A stretch of DNA of 64,000 nucleotides from Selenomonas dianae (GTDB lineage: Bacteria; Bacillota; Negativicutes; Selenomonadales; Selenomonadaceae). A model generated the notes under the pieces. It did no database searches. It saw only the letters and a program-made list of their open reading frames with translations, and was not told where the DNA came from. The stretch is taken from assembly GCF_030644225.1 (NCBI RefSeq), contig NZ_CP128650.1:2036001-2100000 (forward strand), read 5' to 3'. Numbering within the stretch: the first letter of the stretch is position 1; every line of letters begins with the position of its first letter. Positions 32,267 to 42,397 of this stretch are shown here, in pieces. The position numbers and the translations under genes were made by a program.

Positions 32267-34168
32267 TTGCATATCAACGATCTTCTAAAACCGGAGAGCA
32301 TCGCCCTCGGCGTTTCTGCCCCCGCCTCGAAGGAGGCTGCGATCCGCCTCCTCGCCGATTCCATGGAGAAGGGCGGCAACCTCAGCGACAAAGAACAGTA
32401 CGTGAGGGACGTGCTCGCCCGCGAGGAGAGCGGCACCACGGGGCTCGGCGACGGCATCGCAACGCCGCACGCCAAGAGCGACGGCGTGAAGGCGGCGGGG
32501 CTTGCCGCAATGACCGTCCCCGCCGGCATGGACTTTGCCGCCATGGACGGCAACCCGAGCCGCCTCTTCTTCATGATCGCCGCACCGAACGGCGCGAACG
32601 ACGAACACCTCGCCATCCTCTCGAAGCTCGCGACCATGATTATGGATCCGGACTTCAAGGAGGCACTCATCGCCGCCAAGACCGTCGAGGAGTTCCGTCA
32701 GCTCATCGACGATAAGGAAAACGACCGCTTTGTTGCGCCGCGCACGGAAACGGCGGCGGAAGAAGCAAAGCCCACCGCCGACCACATCCAGATCCTCGCC
32801 GTCACCGCCTGCCCCACCGGCATCGCACACACCTTTATGGCGGCGGAGAGCATCGAGCAGCACGCGAAGAAGCGCGGCCTCACCGTCAAGGTCGAGACGA
32901 ACGGCTCGGCGGGCATCAAGAACGCCCTCACCCCCGAGGAGATTGCCGCCGCCGACGGCATTATCGTCGCAGCGGACAAGAACGTCGCCATGTCCCGCTT
33001 TGACGGACATCGCGTCGTCATAACGAAGGTCGCGGACGGCATCAACAAGGCGGACGAGCTCATCGACCGCGCCCTCTCGGGCAGTGCGCCCGTCTACCGC
33101 GCGAGCGGCGCGGACGAGGTGGAGAGCGCGGACGGCGGCACGGACGAAAGCCTTGCCCGCCAGATCTACAAGCACCTCATGAACGGCGTTTCACATATGC
33201 TGCCGTTCGTCGTCGGCGGCGGTATCCTCATCGCCCTTGCATTTCTCTTTGACGACTACGCCATCGACCCGTCGAAATTCGGCTCGAACACCCCGCTTGC
33301 CAAATTCTTCATGCAGGTTGGCGGTGCCTCGTTCGGCTTCATGCTCCCCGTCCTCGCGGGCTTCATCGGTATGTCCATCGCCGACCGCCCGGGTCTTGCC
33401 GTCGGCTTCGTCGGCGGTTCGCTCGCGGGCGCAACGGGCACGGGCTTTCTCGGCGCACTCCTCGCGGGCTTCGTCGGCGGCTACGCCGTCAACTTTCTCA
33501 AGAAGGTATTCGCGGGACTGCCCGCCTCCCTCGACGGCATCAAGCCCATCCTGCTCTACCCGTTCTTCGGCATCCTCATCATGGGGCTCATCTCGCTCTA
33601 CATCATCGCCCCGCCTGTCTCTGCCATCAACAACTGGATGATCGCGACGCTCGGCGGCATGGATCCCTCGGCACGCATCTTCATGGGTCTCATCGTCGGC
33701 GGCATGATGGCGGTCGATATGGGTGGTCCGATCAACAAGGCGGCGTACGTCACGGGTACGGGACTGCTCGCCTCGGGTGAGTATCATGTCATGGCGGCAG
33801 TCATGGCGGGCGGCATGGTTCCACCTCTTGCGATTGCGCTTGCGACCACCTTCTTTAAGAACCGCTTCACCGAGAGCCAGCGCAAGGCGGGCATCACGAA
33901 CTATGTCATGGGACTCTCCTTCATCACCGAGGGCGCGATCCCGTTCGCGGCATCCGATCCCGTGCGCGTCATCCCCTCGATGGTCGCAGGTTCTGCACTC
34001 GCGGGCGCACTCACCATGTTCTTTGACTGCACCCTGCGCGCACCGCACGGCGGCATCTTCGTCGTCCCGACCATCGGCAACCCGCTCATGTACCTCGTGA
34101 GCATCCTCATCGGCGCCATCGTCGGCGCGATCATTCTTTCGCTGCTGAAGAAACCAATCAAGGAGTAA
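32267..34168 (+). CDS. fruA: fructose PTS EIIABC permease
   Basis: A 633-residue fused transporter. EIIA occupies residues 1-150 with the phosphorylated histidine in GDGIATPHAKS (H68); EIIB spans about 172-270 with the phosphocysteine in ACPTGIAHTF (C182); EIIC follows from about 300 with some ten transmembrane helices and the GGPINKAAYVTG and FITEGAIPFAASDP motifs of fructose permeases. It imports fructose as fructose 1-phosphate. Translation starts at TTG, supported by AAGGAGG nine to ten bases upstream. A strong terminator follows 18 bases later. Confidence 0.96.
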   Translation: MHINDLLKPESIALGVSAPASKEAAIRLLADSMEKGGNLSDKEQYVRDVLAREESGTTGLGDGIATPHAKSDGVKAAGLAAMTVPAGMDFAAMDGNPSRLFFMIAAPNGANDEHLAILSKLATMIMDPDFKEALIAAKTVEEFRQLIDDKENDRFVAPRTETAAEEAKPTADHIQILAVTACPTGIAHTFMAAESIEQHAKKRGLTVKVETNGSAGIKNALTPEEIAAADGIIVAADKNVAMSRFDGHRVVITKVADGINKADELIDRALSGSAPVYRASGADEVESADGGTDESLARQIYKHLMNGVSHMLPFVVGGGILIALAFLFDDYAIDPSKFGSNTPLAKFFMQVGGASFGFMLPVLAGFIGMSIADRPGLAVGFVGGSLAGATGTGFLGALLAGFVGGYAVNFLKKVFAGLPASLDGIKPILLYPFFGILIMGLISLYIIAPPVSAINNWMIATLGGMDPSARIFMGLIVGGMMAVDMGGPINKAAYVTGTGLLASGEYHVMAAVMAGGMVPPLAIALATTFFKNRFTESQRKAGITNYVMGLSFITEGAIPFAASDPVRVIPSMVAGSALAGALTMFFDCTLRAPHGGIFVVPTIGNPLMYLVSILIGAIVGAIILSLLKKPIKE

Positions 34169-34186
34169 AGGAATCACAGCATAGCA

Positions 34187-34226
34187 AAATCCCGTCCTGC
34201 CAATCACGGCAAGACGGGATTTTTTT
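34187..34226. terminator. bidirectional terminator between fruA and the chemoreceptor-like gene
   Basis: A 15-bp stem (AAATCCCGTCCTGCC with its near-perfect complement, one mismatch) and a six-base loop, followed by T6 on the plus strand and Ts on the minus strand as well. It serves converging genes. Confidence 0.9.
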
Positions 34227-34262
34227 AGTCGTGTTTTGACGAAATGCTCTGAGATATGCCGA

Positions 34263-35465
34263 TTATACCTTGAACCTGCCGACGAGCGTGTCAAGTTCAC
34301 CTGCAAGTCCCTTGAGCTGCTCGGCGGTCGCAGCGAATGCCTCAAGGGAGGCGGTTTCCTCCTCGATGGCGGCGGCGGATTCCTCGGTCAGTCCCGCGAT
34401 CTCCCGCGATGTCCTTGCGACGCTCTCCGCAGCAGCAGCCGCAGCCTGTGCACAGGCGCGCGCGGCTTCGAGCGAGGCAAAGAGGGTGCTGCGATTGACC
34501 TCATCTTCCTTCATGAGCTCCTGCATCTCGGCCAGATGTCCCGAGATGCCGTTCACGCTCGCCGCGATCATTTGGATGTTCTCGTCCTGATCACCGGTAT
34601 GCGCCGCCACATTCGTAACGGCGACGGCATTGTACTCGACTGCCTTGCTGTTCTCGACGCTCGCCCGCCAGACCGTATCCGACAGCCCCGAGACCTCGGT
34701 GGAGCACGCCTTTGCACGCTGCATGATCTGACGCAGGTCACTGACGAAGCTGTTGAACGAGTGCACGATGCGCCCGATCTCGTCATAGCGGGCGGCGCGA
34801 AGCTGCTGCGTGAGGTCCGCCTCCTTGCCCGCGACCTCGCGGAACGATGCCGTAAGCATGGCAAGCGGTATGAGGATCTGCGTGATGATGAGATAGGTCG
34901 CAGCACCCACGATCAGAACGGAGAGTATGATCACGGCGATTTCGATCTTTTGCGAGGCGGCGATCTTTGCCTGACTGGCGGTATCGTATGCCGTAACGAG
35001 CTTGTCCACTTCGTCGACATACGACGCGACTTCGGCGGCAACCACGGCATTTGCCGCATATTTTTCCTCCGTCCCCACAGCCCCCGTGACGGCGAATACA
35101 TCTGTACGATACTCCTCCCAGAAGGGCTGCAGCGTGCGAAGCTGTTCTTTAATCGTCTCGTCCGATGCCGGACGGAGGTTCAGCTCCGCATCCCCCCGGC
35201 GAAGTCCCGCAAGGATACGGTCATACGTTTCAATCTGCGCCACCATTGTCCTCCGGAGATCCGCCGCCGTGTCTGCATCCGCGGAGACGAGCCGTGCCGA
35301 GAGCCACGCGAGTTGATACGCACGCATCCGCAGCGAGCCGGATGCGTTGACGGCAGGAGCGTCGCCCTCCAATTTCTCAAATGTATAAAAATTCAGTGCA
35401 ACAAGTCCGACAATAAAGGCAAAAAGCACGAGGAGGATTGCCCGCAATTTGTTTCGAATCATCAT
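34263..35465 (-). CDS. PilJ/NarX-type sensor with HAMP and degenerate chemoreceptor domain
   Basis: About 400 residues. TM1 (AILLVLFAFIVGLVALNFYT, 8-27) and TM2 (IAVIILSVLIVGAATYLIIT, about 180) bracket a helical periplasmic PilJ/NarX-like domain with the SGSLRMRAYQLAWLSARL start. A HAMP domain follows (ILIPLAMLTASF ... DEIGRIVHSFNSF), then a long Ala/Glu coiled coil. The hairpin tip that binds CheA/CheW in chemoreceptors is absent, unlike the receptor at 54535, so coupling to the chemotaxis kinase is doubtful. The ATG at 35465 follows AGGAGA by seven bases. Another protein may replace the lost output function. Confidence 0.75.
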   Translation of the reverse strand: MMIRNKLRAILLVLFAFIVGLVALNFYTFEKLEGDAPAVNASGSLRMRAYQLAWLSARLVSADADTAADLRRTMVAQIETYDRILAGLRRGDAELNLRPASDETIKEQLRTLQPFWEEYRTDVFAVTGAVGTEEKYAANAVVAAEVASYVDEVDKLVTAYDTASQAKIAASQKIEIAVIILSVLIVGAATYLIITQILIPLAMLTASFREVAGKEADLTQQLRAARYDEIGRIVHSFNSFVSDLRQIMQRAKACSTEVSGLSDTVWRASVENSKAVEYNAVAVTNVAAHTGDQDENIQMIAASVNGISGHLAEMQELMKEDEVNRSTLFASLEAARACAQAAAAAAESVARTSREIAGLTEESAAAIEEETASLEAFAATAEQLKGLAGELDTLVGRFKV

Positions 35466-35559
35466 CTGTTTTCTCCTAGCAGTTTCCATTTTTTCAATTA
35501 TAACATAAAAACTCATTTGAAAAATGAAAATGAGAAAAAAACAATAAATGAACAGAGAA

Positions 35560-35591
35560 AACGACCATCGACAACTGTGCCGATGGTCGTT
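35560..35591 (-). terminator. intrinsic terminator after the msrA-like gene
   Basis: Minus-strand stem AACGACCATCG/CGATGGTCGTT (11 bp, 10-base loop) followed by TTTTCTCT, directly after the stop codon at 35595; ends the mutA-mutB-meaB-msrA unit. Confidence 0.85.
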
Positions 35592-35594
35592 CTG

Positions 35595-36152
35595 TCAAAG
35601 TTTCACAAGTTCGCGCAGACGCGCAAGGTCGATGTAGGGCTCTATCTCGGGATGACGCTGCAAATATCCTTGATGTTCGTCGGATGCCGCCTGAAAGGAG
35701 GTCAGCCGCTCCATGGTCGCGTGCAGGATACGCCGCGCCGCCGCGCTGCTGTTCGGATCGTTGAGCGTCAGGTGCTCGCCTGTGGCGGGACACCGCCCCT
35801 TACCCGCGAGGAAGGTGAGGTAGAGTGCGATCTGCGGCTCGTCCTCCGCGCTCTCGTAGAAGATGCCGGCGCGGTACATACTGCCGCGCACATAGCCCTG
35901 ACCGTCGATGCTGTACGGCGTGACGACGGCGAAGTGCAGGTCGAGGAGCTGCGAGATGTCGATCTTCTTCGGATCGTAGCAGATCTCAACGCCCATGCGC
36001 CCGCCCGCCGCACCTGTCGCCACGTCCTCATGCGCGGCGTTCGCTACGGCGTTGATGTAGCCCGTGCGGACGCTTGCGATGCCGCGCCGTCCGCGAAAGA
36101 CCTCCTCCAGCTCGTACATATCCGCGCCCGAGAGGCAGATGCGTTTAGTCAT
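35595..36152 (-). CDS. MsrA-like protein lacking the GCFW catalytic cysteine
   Basis: 185 residues with the MsrA fold: VRTGYINA in place of RVGYTGG, MGVEICYDPKKI, GQGYVRGSMYRAGIFY (the substrate loop), and EHQGYLQRHP near the C-terminus. In MsrA the catalytic site is GCFWGVEE; here the aligned segment is SGADMYELEE, with Ala/Asp in place of the Cys. Three other cysteines are present but at non-equivalent sites. It might be inactive, act through another residue, or have a new role. It lies eight bases after meaB, start at 36152 with GAGGTG upstream, suggesting co-expression with the B12-dependent mutase. Confidence 0.75.
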   Translation of the reverse strand: MTKRICLSGADMYELEEVFRGRRGIASVRTGYINAVANAAHEDVATGAAGGRMGVEICYDPKKIDISQLLDLHFAVVTPYSIDGQGYVRGSMYRAGIFYESAEDEPQIALYLTFLAGKGRCPATGEHLTLNDPNSSAAARRILHATMERLTSFQAASDEHQGYLQRHPEIEPYIDLARLRELVKL

Positions 36153-36160
36153 GGCGCACC

Positions 36161-37339
36161 TCAATTCGTAAAGAGATCAACCTGCCGCCCCGCCGCGCGG
36201 CGCACGTCGAACACGCCGAGGAGTTCGGCGACCGCCTGTGTCGGCGAGATGCCGCCTGTGAGGATTGCATTCTTCACCTCGGGCATCCGTCCGCGCACGA
36301 CGGCATCGTCGAAGAACAGGTTGTGCAGGTGCTCGTCGATCATGCTGTTCATCCAGTCGAGCAGCTGACTGTCACGCCGCTTCTTCCACACGCCGCTCTC
36401 CGTTGTCACATCGCGGAAGATGCGAATGACCTCCCAGAGTTCGGCAAGCCCCGTCTTCTCGACGGCGGAGGCGAGGTAGGCGTGCGTCTCCCAGCCCGGC
36501 GTCGCGGGACGGATGAACTCGATCATGCGCTCGTACTGCCCGCGCGCAACCTTTGCCTTGAGCAGGTTGTCGCCGTCCGCCTTGTTAATGACGATCGCAT
36601 CGGCAAGCTCCATGATGCCCTTCTTGATGCCCTGCAGTTCATCGCCCGCACCCGTTAGCACGACGAGCAGGAAGAAGTCAACCATCGAGCGCACGGTCGT
36701 CTCGGACTGTCCGACGCCGACCGTCTCGATGATGATGACATCGTAGCCCGCCGCCTCGCAGAGCAGCATCGTTTCGCGGCTCTTGCGTGCAACGCCGCCG
36801 AGCGTGCCGCCGGCGGGCGAGGGACGGATGAATGCCTCGGGGCGGCGTGAGAGCGTGCCCATGCGCGTCTTGTCGCCGAGGATCGAGCCCTTTGTCACGG
36901 AACTGGTCGGATCGACGGTGAGGACGGCGACACGGTGTCCCGCATCGCAGAGCATATTGCCGAACGCCTCGATCATCGTGGACTTGCCCGCGCCCGGAAC
37001 ACCCGTGATGCCGATGCGCAGGGCGTTGCCCGTACGCGGCAGCAGGCGTTGGAGTACGCGCTGTGCGAGCTTGAAGTGCTTGCTGCTGTTGCTTTCAATC
37101 AGCGTGATTGCACGCGAGAGCGTCATGCGGTCGCCGCGCTCCACACCCGTCACATAGTCGTCCTCATTCATGACGAGTTTGCGGCGCGGCATTCCCGTGC
37201 CTTTTAAGAGTTTCGGATTGATATTGCCGACGGTCAGATCCTTGATGCCCTCGATCCCGCCCATGACACTGGTCGTAAATTTGCAGTCGGCATCCTCGGG
37301 TACCCAGTCGGGTCGTTCAACGGTATATTTTTCGCTCAT
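36161..37339 (-). CDS. meaB: methylmalonyl-CoA mutase-associated GTPase MeaB
   Basis: About 392 residues. A G3E-type P-loop GTPase that guards and reloads cobalamin on methylmalonyl-CoA mutase. Walker A is GITGVPGAGKST, the Mg/Walker B region is VIIIETVGVGQSE, and base specificity is VINKADGD. The N-terminal 70 residues are extended compared with Methylobacterium MeaB. GGAGGAATT precedes the ATG at 37339. It lies downstream of mutB but is separated from it by a GC-rich hairpin and repeat copy C. Confidence 0.95.
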   Translation of the reverse strand: MSEKYTVERPDWVPEDADCKFTTSVMGGIEGIKDLTVGNINPKLLKGTGMPRRKLVMNEDDYVTGVERGDRMTLSRAITLIESNSSKHFKLAQRVLQRLLPRTGNALRIGITGVPGAGKSTMIEAFGNMLCDAGHRVAVLTVDPTSSVTKGSILGDKTRMGTLSRRPEAFIRPSPAGGTLGGVARKSRETMLLCEAAGYDVIIIETVGVGQSETTVRSMVDFFLLVVLTGAGDELQGIKKGIMELADAIVINKADGDNLLKAKVARGQYERMIEFIRPATPGWETHAYLASAVEKTGLAELWEVIRIFRDVTTESGVWKKRRDSQLLDWMNSMIDEHLHNLFFDDAVVRGRMPEVKNAILTGGISPTQAVAELLGVFDVRRAAGRQVDLFTN

Positions 37340-37360
37340 AATTCCTCCTTTCGTGATATG

Positions 37361-37392
37361 GCAAAACGCCGCCCTCAAAAACGAGGGCGGCG
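37361..37392 (-). terminator. GC-rich hairpin between mutB and meaB
   Basis: CGCCGCCCTC/GAGGGCGGCG, a perfect 10-bp stem with a six-base loop, followed on the minus strand by TTTT. It could partly terminate transcription coming from mutB and so lower meaB expression. Confidence 0.65.
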
Positions 37393-37397
37393 CCGCA

Positions 37398-37557
37398 GGG
37401 GAGCACGGATGAATTGAATCCGCTCAGATTGGTGTAGATTTTTTGTCCTGTCAAGGAGACAAACCGGACGCATAGTGGTCTATGCAGAGGATTTGGCGAC
37501 GATGGCAGGGCGAAAAAGATGCACTTAGATGAGTGGATGATTTCGTCCGTGTTCCCC
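37398..37557 (+). repeat. dispersed intergenic repeat, full copy C with altered but still complementary ends
   Basis: 160 bases from GGGGAGCACGGATGAA to TTTCGTCCGTGTTCCCC. The interior matches the other copies (CAAGGAGACAAACCGG, GCGAAAAAGATG), but both ends differ from GGAATCGCTGATAAA in a way that keeps them complementary to each other. It abuts the mutB stop codon. Confidence 0.85.
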
Positions 37558-37561
37558 TATA

Positions 37562-39760
37562 TCATCCTGCGGCTTCTTCCTTCGCCCGCTCAATGAGGAG
37601 TGTCAGGAGCTTGATGCCCGCCTCAGGGATGTTCGTGCCCGGTGCGAAGATCGCGACCGCGCCGTGCTCGTAGAGGTTGTCATAGTCCTGCACGGGGATG
37701 ACGCCGCCGATGCAGACCATGATGTCGTCACGTCCGAGCTTCTTCAGCTCATCGACGAGCTGCGGCAGGAGTGTGTTGTGTCCCGCCGCCAGTGAACTGA
37801 ACCCGACCATGTGTACGTCGTTGTCGACGGCATCCTGCGCCGTCTCGGCAGGGGTCTGGAAGAGCGGTCCCACGTCGACGTCCCAGCCCATGTCGGCGAA
37901 GGAGGACGCGATGACCTTCTGTCCGCGGTCGTGTCCGTCCTGTCCCATCTTCGCGACGAAGATACGCGGACGGCGACCCGTCAGTTCCTCGAACTCGTCC
38001 GCCATCTCGCGGGCGCGTTCGAGCTCGGTCTTGTCCGTGAACTCGGAGGAGTAGACGCCCGAAATCGTGTGAATGACCGCCTGGAAGCGTCCCGAGACCT
38101 TTTCCACCGCATCGGAGATCTCGCCGAGCGAGGCGCGTACGCGTGCCGCATCGACCGCCGCTTCGAGCAGGTTGCCGTTGTCGCGGCTCTCCGCCGCCTT
38201 GGTAATCCCTTCGAGGCAGCGGCGCACATCGTCCGCATTGCGCTCTGCACGCAGCTTTTCGAGGCGTTCCACCTGCGCCTGACGCACCGCCGTGTTGTCG
38301 ATGGCGAGGATCTGCAGGGGATCTTCCTTTTCGAGACGGTACTTGTTCACGCCGACGATGCTCTCGATGCCGGAGTCGATCTGCGCCTGACGGCGTGCCG
38401 CCGCCTCCTCGATGCGCATTTTCGGCAGTCCCGTCGAGATCGCCTTTGCCATGCCGCCGAGTGCCTCGACCTCCTGGATGTGCGCCCACGCGCGGCGGAT
38501 GATCTCGTTCGTGAGCGCCTCAACGTAGTACGAGCCGCCCCACGGGTCGATGATCTTGCACACGCTCGTCTCATCCTGGATGTAGAGCTGCGTGTTACGT
38601 GCGATGCGTGCAGAGAAGTCCGTCGGGAGCGCGATCGCCTCGTCGAGTGCGTTCGTGTGGAGGGACTGCGTGTGGCCGAGCGCCGCGCCCATCGCCTCCA
38701 TCGCCGTGCGGGCGATGTTGTTAAACGGATCCTGCGCCGTCAGCGACCAACCCGAGGTCTGACTGTGCGTACGGAGCGCCATCGACTTGTCGTTCTTCGC
38801 GCCGAAGGATTTGACAATCTTCGCCCACAGGACACGCGCCGCACGCATCTTTGCAATCTCCATGAAGTAGTTCTTGCCGATTGCCCAGAAGAACGAGAGA
38901 CGCTTTGCAAAGTCGTCGACGGCGAGCCCCGCCTTGATGCCCGTACGGATGTACTCAAGACCGTCCGCGAGCGTGTAGCCCAGCTCGATGTCCGCAGGTG
39001 CGCCCGCCTCCTGCATATGGTAGCCGGAGATGGAGATGCTGTTGAACTTCGGCATATACTTCGTCGTGTACTCGAAGATGTCGCCGATGATGCGCATGGA
39101 CATCTCCGGCGGGTAGATGTACGTGTTACGAACCATGAACTCCTTCAGGATGTCGTTCTGGATCGTCCCCGCCATGATCTTCTTGTCAACGCCCTGCTCC
39201 TCGCCCGATACGATGAAGAAGGCGAGGATCGGCAGAACGGCGCCGTTCATCGTCATGGAGACGGACATCTGATCGAGCGGGATGCCCGAAAACAGGATGT
39301 TCATGTCCAGCATGGAGCAGACGGAAACGCCCGCCTTGCCCACGTCGCCGACGACGCGCGGGTTGTCTGCATCATAGCCGCGATGGGTCGGGAGGTCGAA
39401 CGCGATGGAAAGACCTTTCTGCCCTGCGGCGAGGTTGCGACGATAGAATGCGTTCGACTCCTCTGCCGTCGAGAAGCCTGCGTACTGGCGCACCGTCCAC
39501 GGACGGAACACGTACATCGTGGAGTACGGGCCTCTGAGGCACGGCGGGATGCCGCTCGCAAAGTCGAGGTGGTTCATGTGCGCGTATACATCGTGATCAT
39601 AGAACGGTTTCACGGGCACACGCTCCATCGTCTTGTGCGTGAGCGCCTCAAACGTCCGCCCCGTCGCCCCCTCGAAGAGGGCGCGCCACTCCTTGGAGTC
39701 TGCGGACGGGCTTTCGCCGAGGCTCATCCCCGTGAAATCCGGGTTCGTAAAGCCTGCCAT
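37562..39760 (-). CDS. mutB: methylmalonyl-CoA mutase, large (catalytic) subunit
   Basis: 732 residues. The N-terminal TIM barrel includes [21 protein letters not shown] with the active-site tyrosine, and the C-terminal cobalamin domain carries the base-off DxHxxG motif in [13 protein letters not shown] near residue 605. It interconverts succinyl-CoA and (R)-methylmalonyl-CoA with adenosylcobalamin, the key step of propionate formation by the succinate pathway. The start codon overlaps the mutA stop by one base (TAATG). Confidence 0.97.
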   Translation of the reverse strand: MAGFTNPDFTGMSLGESPSADSKEWRALFEGATGRTFEALTHKTMERVPVKPFYDHDVYAHMNHLDFASGIPPCLRGPYSTMYVFRPWTVRQYAGFSTAEESNAFYRRNLAAGQKGLSIAFDLPTHRGYDADNPRVVGDVGKAGVSVCSMLDMNILFSGIPLDQMSVSMTMNGAVLPILAFFIVSGEEQGVDKKIMAGTIQNDILKEFMVRNTYIYPPEMSMRIIGDIFEYTTKYMPKFNSISISGYHMQEAGAPADIELGYTLADGLEYIRTGIKAGLAVDDFAKRLSFFWAIGKNYFMEIAKMRAARVLWAKIVKSFGAKNDKSMALRTHSQTSGWSLTAQDPFNNIARTAMEAMGAALGHTQSLHTNALDEAIALPTDFSARIARNTQLYIQDETSVCKIIDPWGGSYYVEALTNEIIRRAWAHIQEVEALGGMAKAISTGLPKMRIEEAAARRQAQIDSGIESIVGVNKYRLEKEDPLQILAIDNTAVRQAQVERLEKLRAERNADDVRRCLEGITKAAESRDNGNLLEAAVDAARVRASLGEISDAVEKVSGRFQAVIHTISGVYSSEFTDKTELERAREMADEFEELTGRRPRIFVAKMGQDGHDRGQKVIASSFADMGWDVDVGPLFQTPAETAQDAVDNDVHMVGFSSLAAGHNTLLPQLVDELKKLGRDDIMVCIGGVIPVQDYDNLYEHGAVAIFAPGTNIPEAGIKLLTLLIERAKEEAAG

Positions 39761-41943
39761 TACGCAATCATCCCTTTCTTTTTCTGAAGGCTCTCAAGCA
39801 CCTCATAGCAGTTCGCACGGACGGAGATGTATTCGTCAATGCCCGCTTCCTTGTACGTTTCAAGCAGATCTTTCGGCGCAGCGCCCGCGAGGAACACGCG
39901 CGCATTCGGCAGTACCTCGTGGAGCTTCGGCGCGAGTGCGGGGACGATCTCGGGGTAGGTCGCATCCGTGGAGCAGATGACGACCGCATCCGCACCGCTC
40001 GCACGTGCCGCATCCGCCGCCTCCTCGACGGTCTTGAACCCGTCGTTCGTCAGCACCTCGAACGCACCGACCTGCAAAAAGCCCGTGGTAAAGTCCGCGC
40101 GCGCCTTGTGCTGCGGGATCGGACCCATGTTCGCGAGGAAGATCTTCACGTTGTCGTTCTTCTCCGCCTTGTAGTCCTCCGTGCGCCTTCGGAGCGTTTC
40201 GAACCGCTCGCTCCAACGGTGCGGCGCAATCGCAGCGATCTGCTCCGCGCCCTTCCCTTCCGTGACCGCCGCCATGAGCTCTGCAATCGTCGCTCCCGCA
40301 AGCGCCGCCTCGATGCCATGGTCAAGGGTGCCGTCCGCCTTGAATGCCGCAAGCGCCTCATCGCGATGCACCGTGTCGATGTCCGAGAGATACGCCTCGA
40401 TGTCTTTCGTGCGCTGTTCCTTGAGCGCCGCCGTGTCCTCAGGACGCGGGTCGAGCAGGGTCTCCGTCATGTTCGGGTACATATTGTTGCCGACAATGCG
40501 ATCCTTGCGCAGATCCGCACTCTTAAAGCGGCTCTCAAGCACCTTGGCGATGCCCTCCTGCACGAAGCCGCTGCGCAGTGCCGCGACGATGCCGCCCTGC
40601 TTCTCGATCTCTTGGAACTGCGCCCAGATTTTTTCCTTCATCTGGCGCGTCAGCGTCTCGACCGCCCACGAGCCGCCCGCGGGGTCGATGGGCTGGAGGA
40701 GGCCGAACTCCTCTTGGAGCATGATCTGGATGTTGCGTGCGATGCGGCGCGAGAACTCGTCCCCCTTGCGGATCGGCTCGTCGAACGGCGCACTCTCGAA
40801 CGAGTCGATACCGCCCACGACGCCCGAGAAGATCTCCGTCGTATTGCGGAGCATATTGACATACGGATCGTAGATGGTCTTGAAGAAGAGCGCGGGGCGT
40901 GCGTGGATGTGCATCTTCTGCGATTCGGCGCTGCCGCCGAACGCCTTTACAATCTGCGCCCAGATCGGACGCACAGCGCGGAGCTTTGCGATCTGCAGGA
41001 AGAAGTTCGCGCCCATGGAGAAGCCGAACGCGATCTGCGCCGCCGCCTCGTCAATCGTCAGCCCGCGCTCGCACAGTGCGCGCAGATACGCCGCCGCCGT
41101 CGCCAGACACGCAGCGACCTCCTGCACATCGTTTGCGCCGCCGCTGCTGTAGACATCGCTGCGGACGAACACCGTCCTGACGCGCGGCGCATGTGCCGTC
41201 GCCCAACGTGCCGCCGCCGCGAGGCTGTCATAGTGGGCATCGAGGGAGGCGGGGAGCTTCCCGTCCGTCACGAATGCGCCGATGGGATCCGCGCCGATGA
41301 TGCCATGCAGCTTCCCCACATCCTCGCCCGCCGCGCGACGCGCCGCCGCAACGAGGGAGAGCAGGGGGACGGCATTCGCGCCCGCATAGATATAGAGCGG
41401 GAATTTCGCAAGATCAAGTCCCGCGAGCATGGTGTGCATATCCTCGACCGTCGTGACACTCGTACCGAGGTCGCCGACCTTCTCCGCCTGACGCGCGTCA
41501 ATCCCCGCACGTGAAGCGGAGTCAAGTACGATGTGGTAGATCGTCGAGCCCTTGTCGTTCTCGTGGCGCAGGAGCTCATTGTTCTCCGACGGCAGCGTCT
41601 CATCGCACGCCTGCGCGATGCCCCACGGCCGCCCGATGTAGCCTGCCGCGTCCACGCCGCGCAGGTAGTCTCCCATGCCGGGCATCACACTCTTCGGCAG
41701 GATCTCCTCCGTGTGTTTCCGCGTATACATCGGGTCGAAGGTGATGCCCTCGTAGGTCTTTGTGAACATCTTCTTCTCAAACGGTGCGCCCTTGAGGAGT
41801 GCCTCGCACGCGGCTTTCCACTCCTCGTCTGTGGGCGGCGTGAATTCATCGAGCGGAACGTCGGGGAAATCCTCAATGTCCGCCGATTTCTTCAGAAGTT
41901 TCTGAAGTTCCTCGTCACTCGACCGTTCTTTTTCTTCCGGCAT
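39760..41943 (-). CDS. mutA: methylmalonyl-CoA mutase, small subunit
   Basis: 727 residues, homologous to MutB over its length but without the cobalamin histidine motif: the corresponding segment reads [15 protein letters not shown]. The small subunit forms the structural half of the heterodimer. The extended N-terminus is acidic and charged ([17 protein letters not shown]). AAAGGAGG lies eight to nine bases upstream of the ATG. It is the first coding gene after the cobalamin riboswitch and its attenuator, with about 300 bases of leader in between. Confidence 0.96.
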   Translation of the reverse strand: MPEEKERSSDEELQKLLKKSADIEDFPDVPLDEFTPPTDEEWKAACEALLKGAPFEKKMFTKTYEGITFDPMYTRKHTEEILPKSVMPGMGDYLRGVDAAGYIGRPWGIAQACDETLPSENNELLRHENDKGSTIYHIVLDSASRAGIDARQAEKVGDLGTSVTTVEDMHTMLAGLDLAKFPLYIYAGANAVPLLSLVAAARRAAGEDVGKLHGIIGADPIGAFVTDGKLPASLDAHYDSLAAAARWATAHAPRVRTVFVRSDVYSSGGANDVQEVAACLATAAAYLRALCERGLTIDEAAAQIAFGFSMGANFFLQIAKLRAVRPIWAQIVKAFGGSAESQKMHIHARPALFFKTIYDPYVNMLRNTTEIFSGVVGGIDSFESAPFDEPIRKGDEFSRRIARNIQIMLQEEFGLLQPIDPAGGSWAVETLTRQMKEKIWAQFQEIEKQGGIVAALRSGFVQEGIAKVLESRFKSADLRKDRIVGNNMYPNMTETLLDPRPEDTAALKEQRTKDIEAYLSDIDTVHRDEALAAFKADGTLDHGIEAALAGATIAELMAAVTEGKGAEQIAAIAPHRWSERFETLRRRTEDYKAEKNDNVKIFLANMGPIPQHKARADFTTGFLQVGAFEVLTNDGFKTVEEAADAARASGADAVVICSTDATYPEIVPALAPKLHEVLPNARVFLAGAAPKDLLETYKEAGIDEYISVRANCYEVLESLQKKKGMIA

Positions 41944-42247
41944 AGTACGTCCTCCTTTAATTTATTGCGGGAAGGCTCTGTCCGTTCAATGGATGAACAG
42001 ACTAAGAAAAAAGCAATTCTGGCATATTGCGCGGAATTGCATTCCTTGAAAAAAAATCGCCCTGAGCTTCCACCCTCAGAGCGTAGCTTCCATATAGGAA
42101 GCAAAACGAGAACTGAAAAGATGAGCAATGTTTCCCCAAGGAGCGCATACTCCTTCATCCCGGGGAAATCTCTGGGTATGGGATTCTTTTCACATACACA
42201 CAGATCTCCTCAGGATCGTTCCACGCACCACCGGAATGTATGCAAAG
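41944..42247 (-). other. long untranslated leader between riboswitch terminator and mutA
   Basis: About 300 bases without a convincing gene. It contains several small inverted repeats, such as AAGGAG..CTCCTT near 42137-42155, a GAGGGT/ACCCTC-type stem near 42070, and GGAAGC repeats. An open frame of 88 codons crosses it but runs into the start of mutA and has no typical coding features. The region may fold as a second leader element. Confidence 0.4.
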
Positions 42248-42284
42248 AAAAAGCCCATTCCACGGTGTGCAGAACGGGCTTTTT
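42248..42284 (-). terminator. intrinsic terminator downstream of the cobalamin riboswitch
   Basis: Minus strand AAAAAGCCCGTTC ... GAATGGGCTTTTT with an inner CAC/GTG stem and closing T-run, about 110-120 bases after the B12 box and 300 bases before mutA. The natural reading is a transcription attenuator controlled by the riboswitch. Confidence 0.75.
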
Positions 42285-42397
42285 CGGTATCGTTACTCAG
42301 TTCCCCATTTGGTTCGGTCTATGATGCCAAACTCTCTCTTGAGGCGAACGAATCCGCAAAATCTCCATCCCCATCACTCGCAGGTCAATCGGTGATT

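Noticed and set aside
41892-42158. 88-codon minus-strand open frame overlapping the mutA start
   Set aside because: It runs through the mutA ribosome site and start in another frame, begins inside a small hairpin, and its translation shows no domain; it reflects an AT-richer leader rather than a gene.
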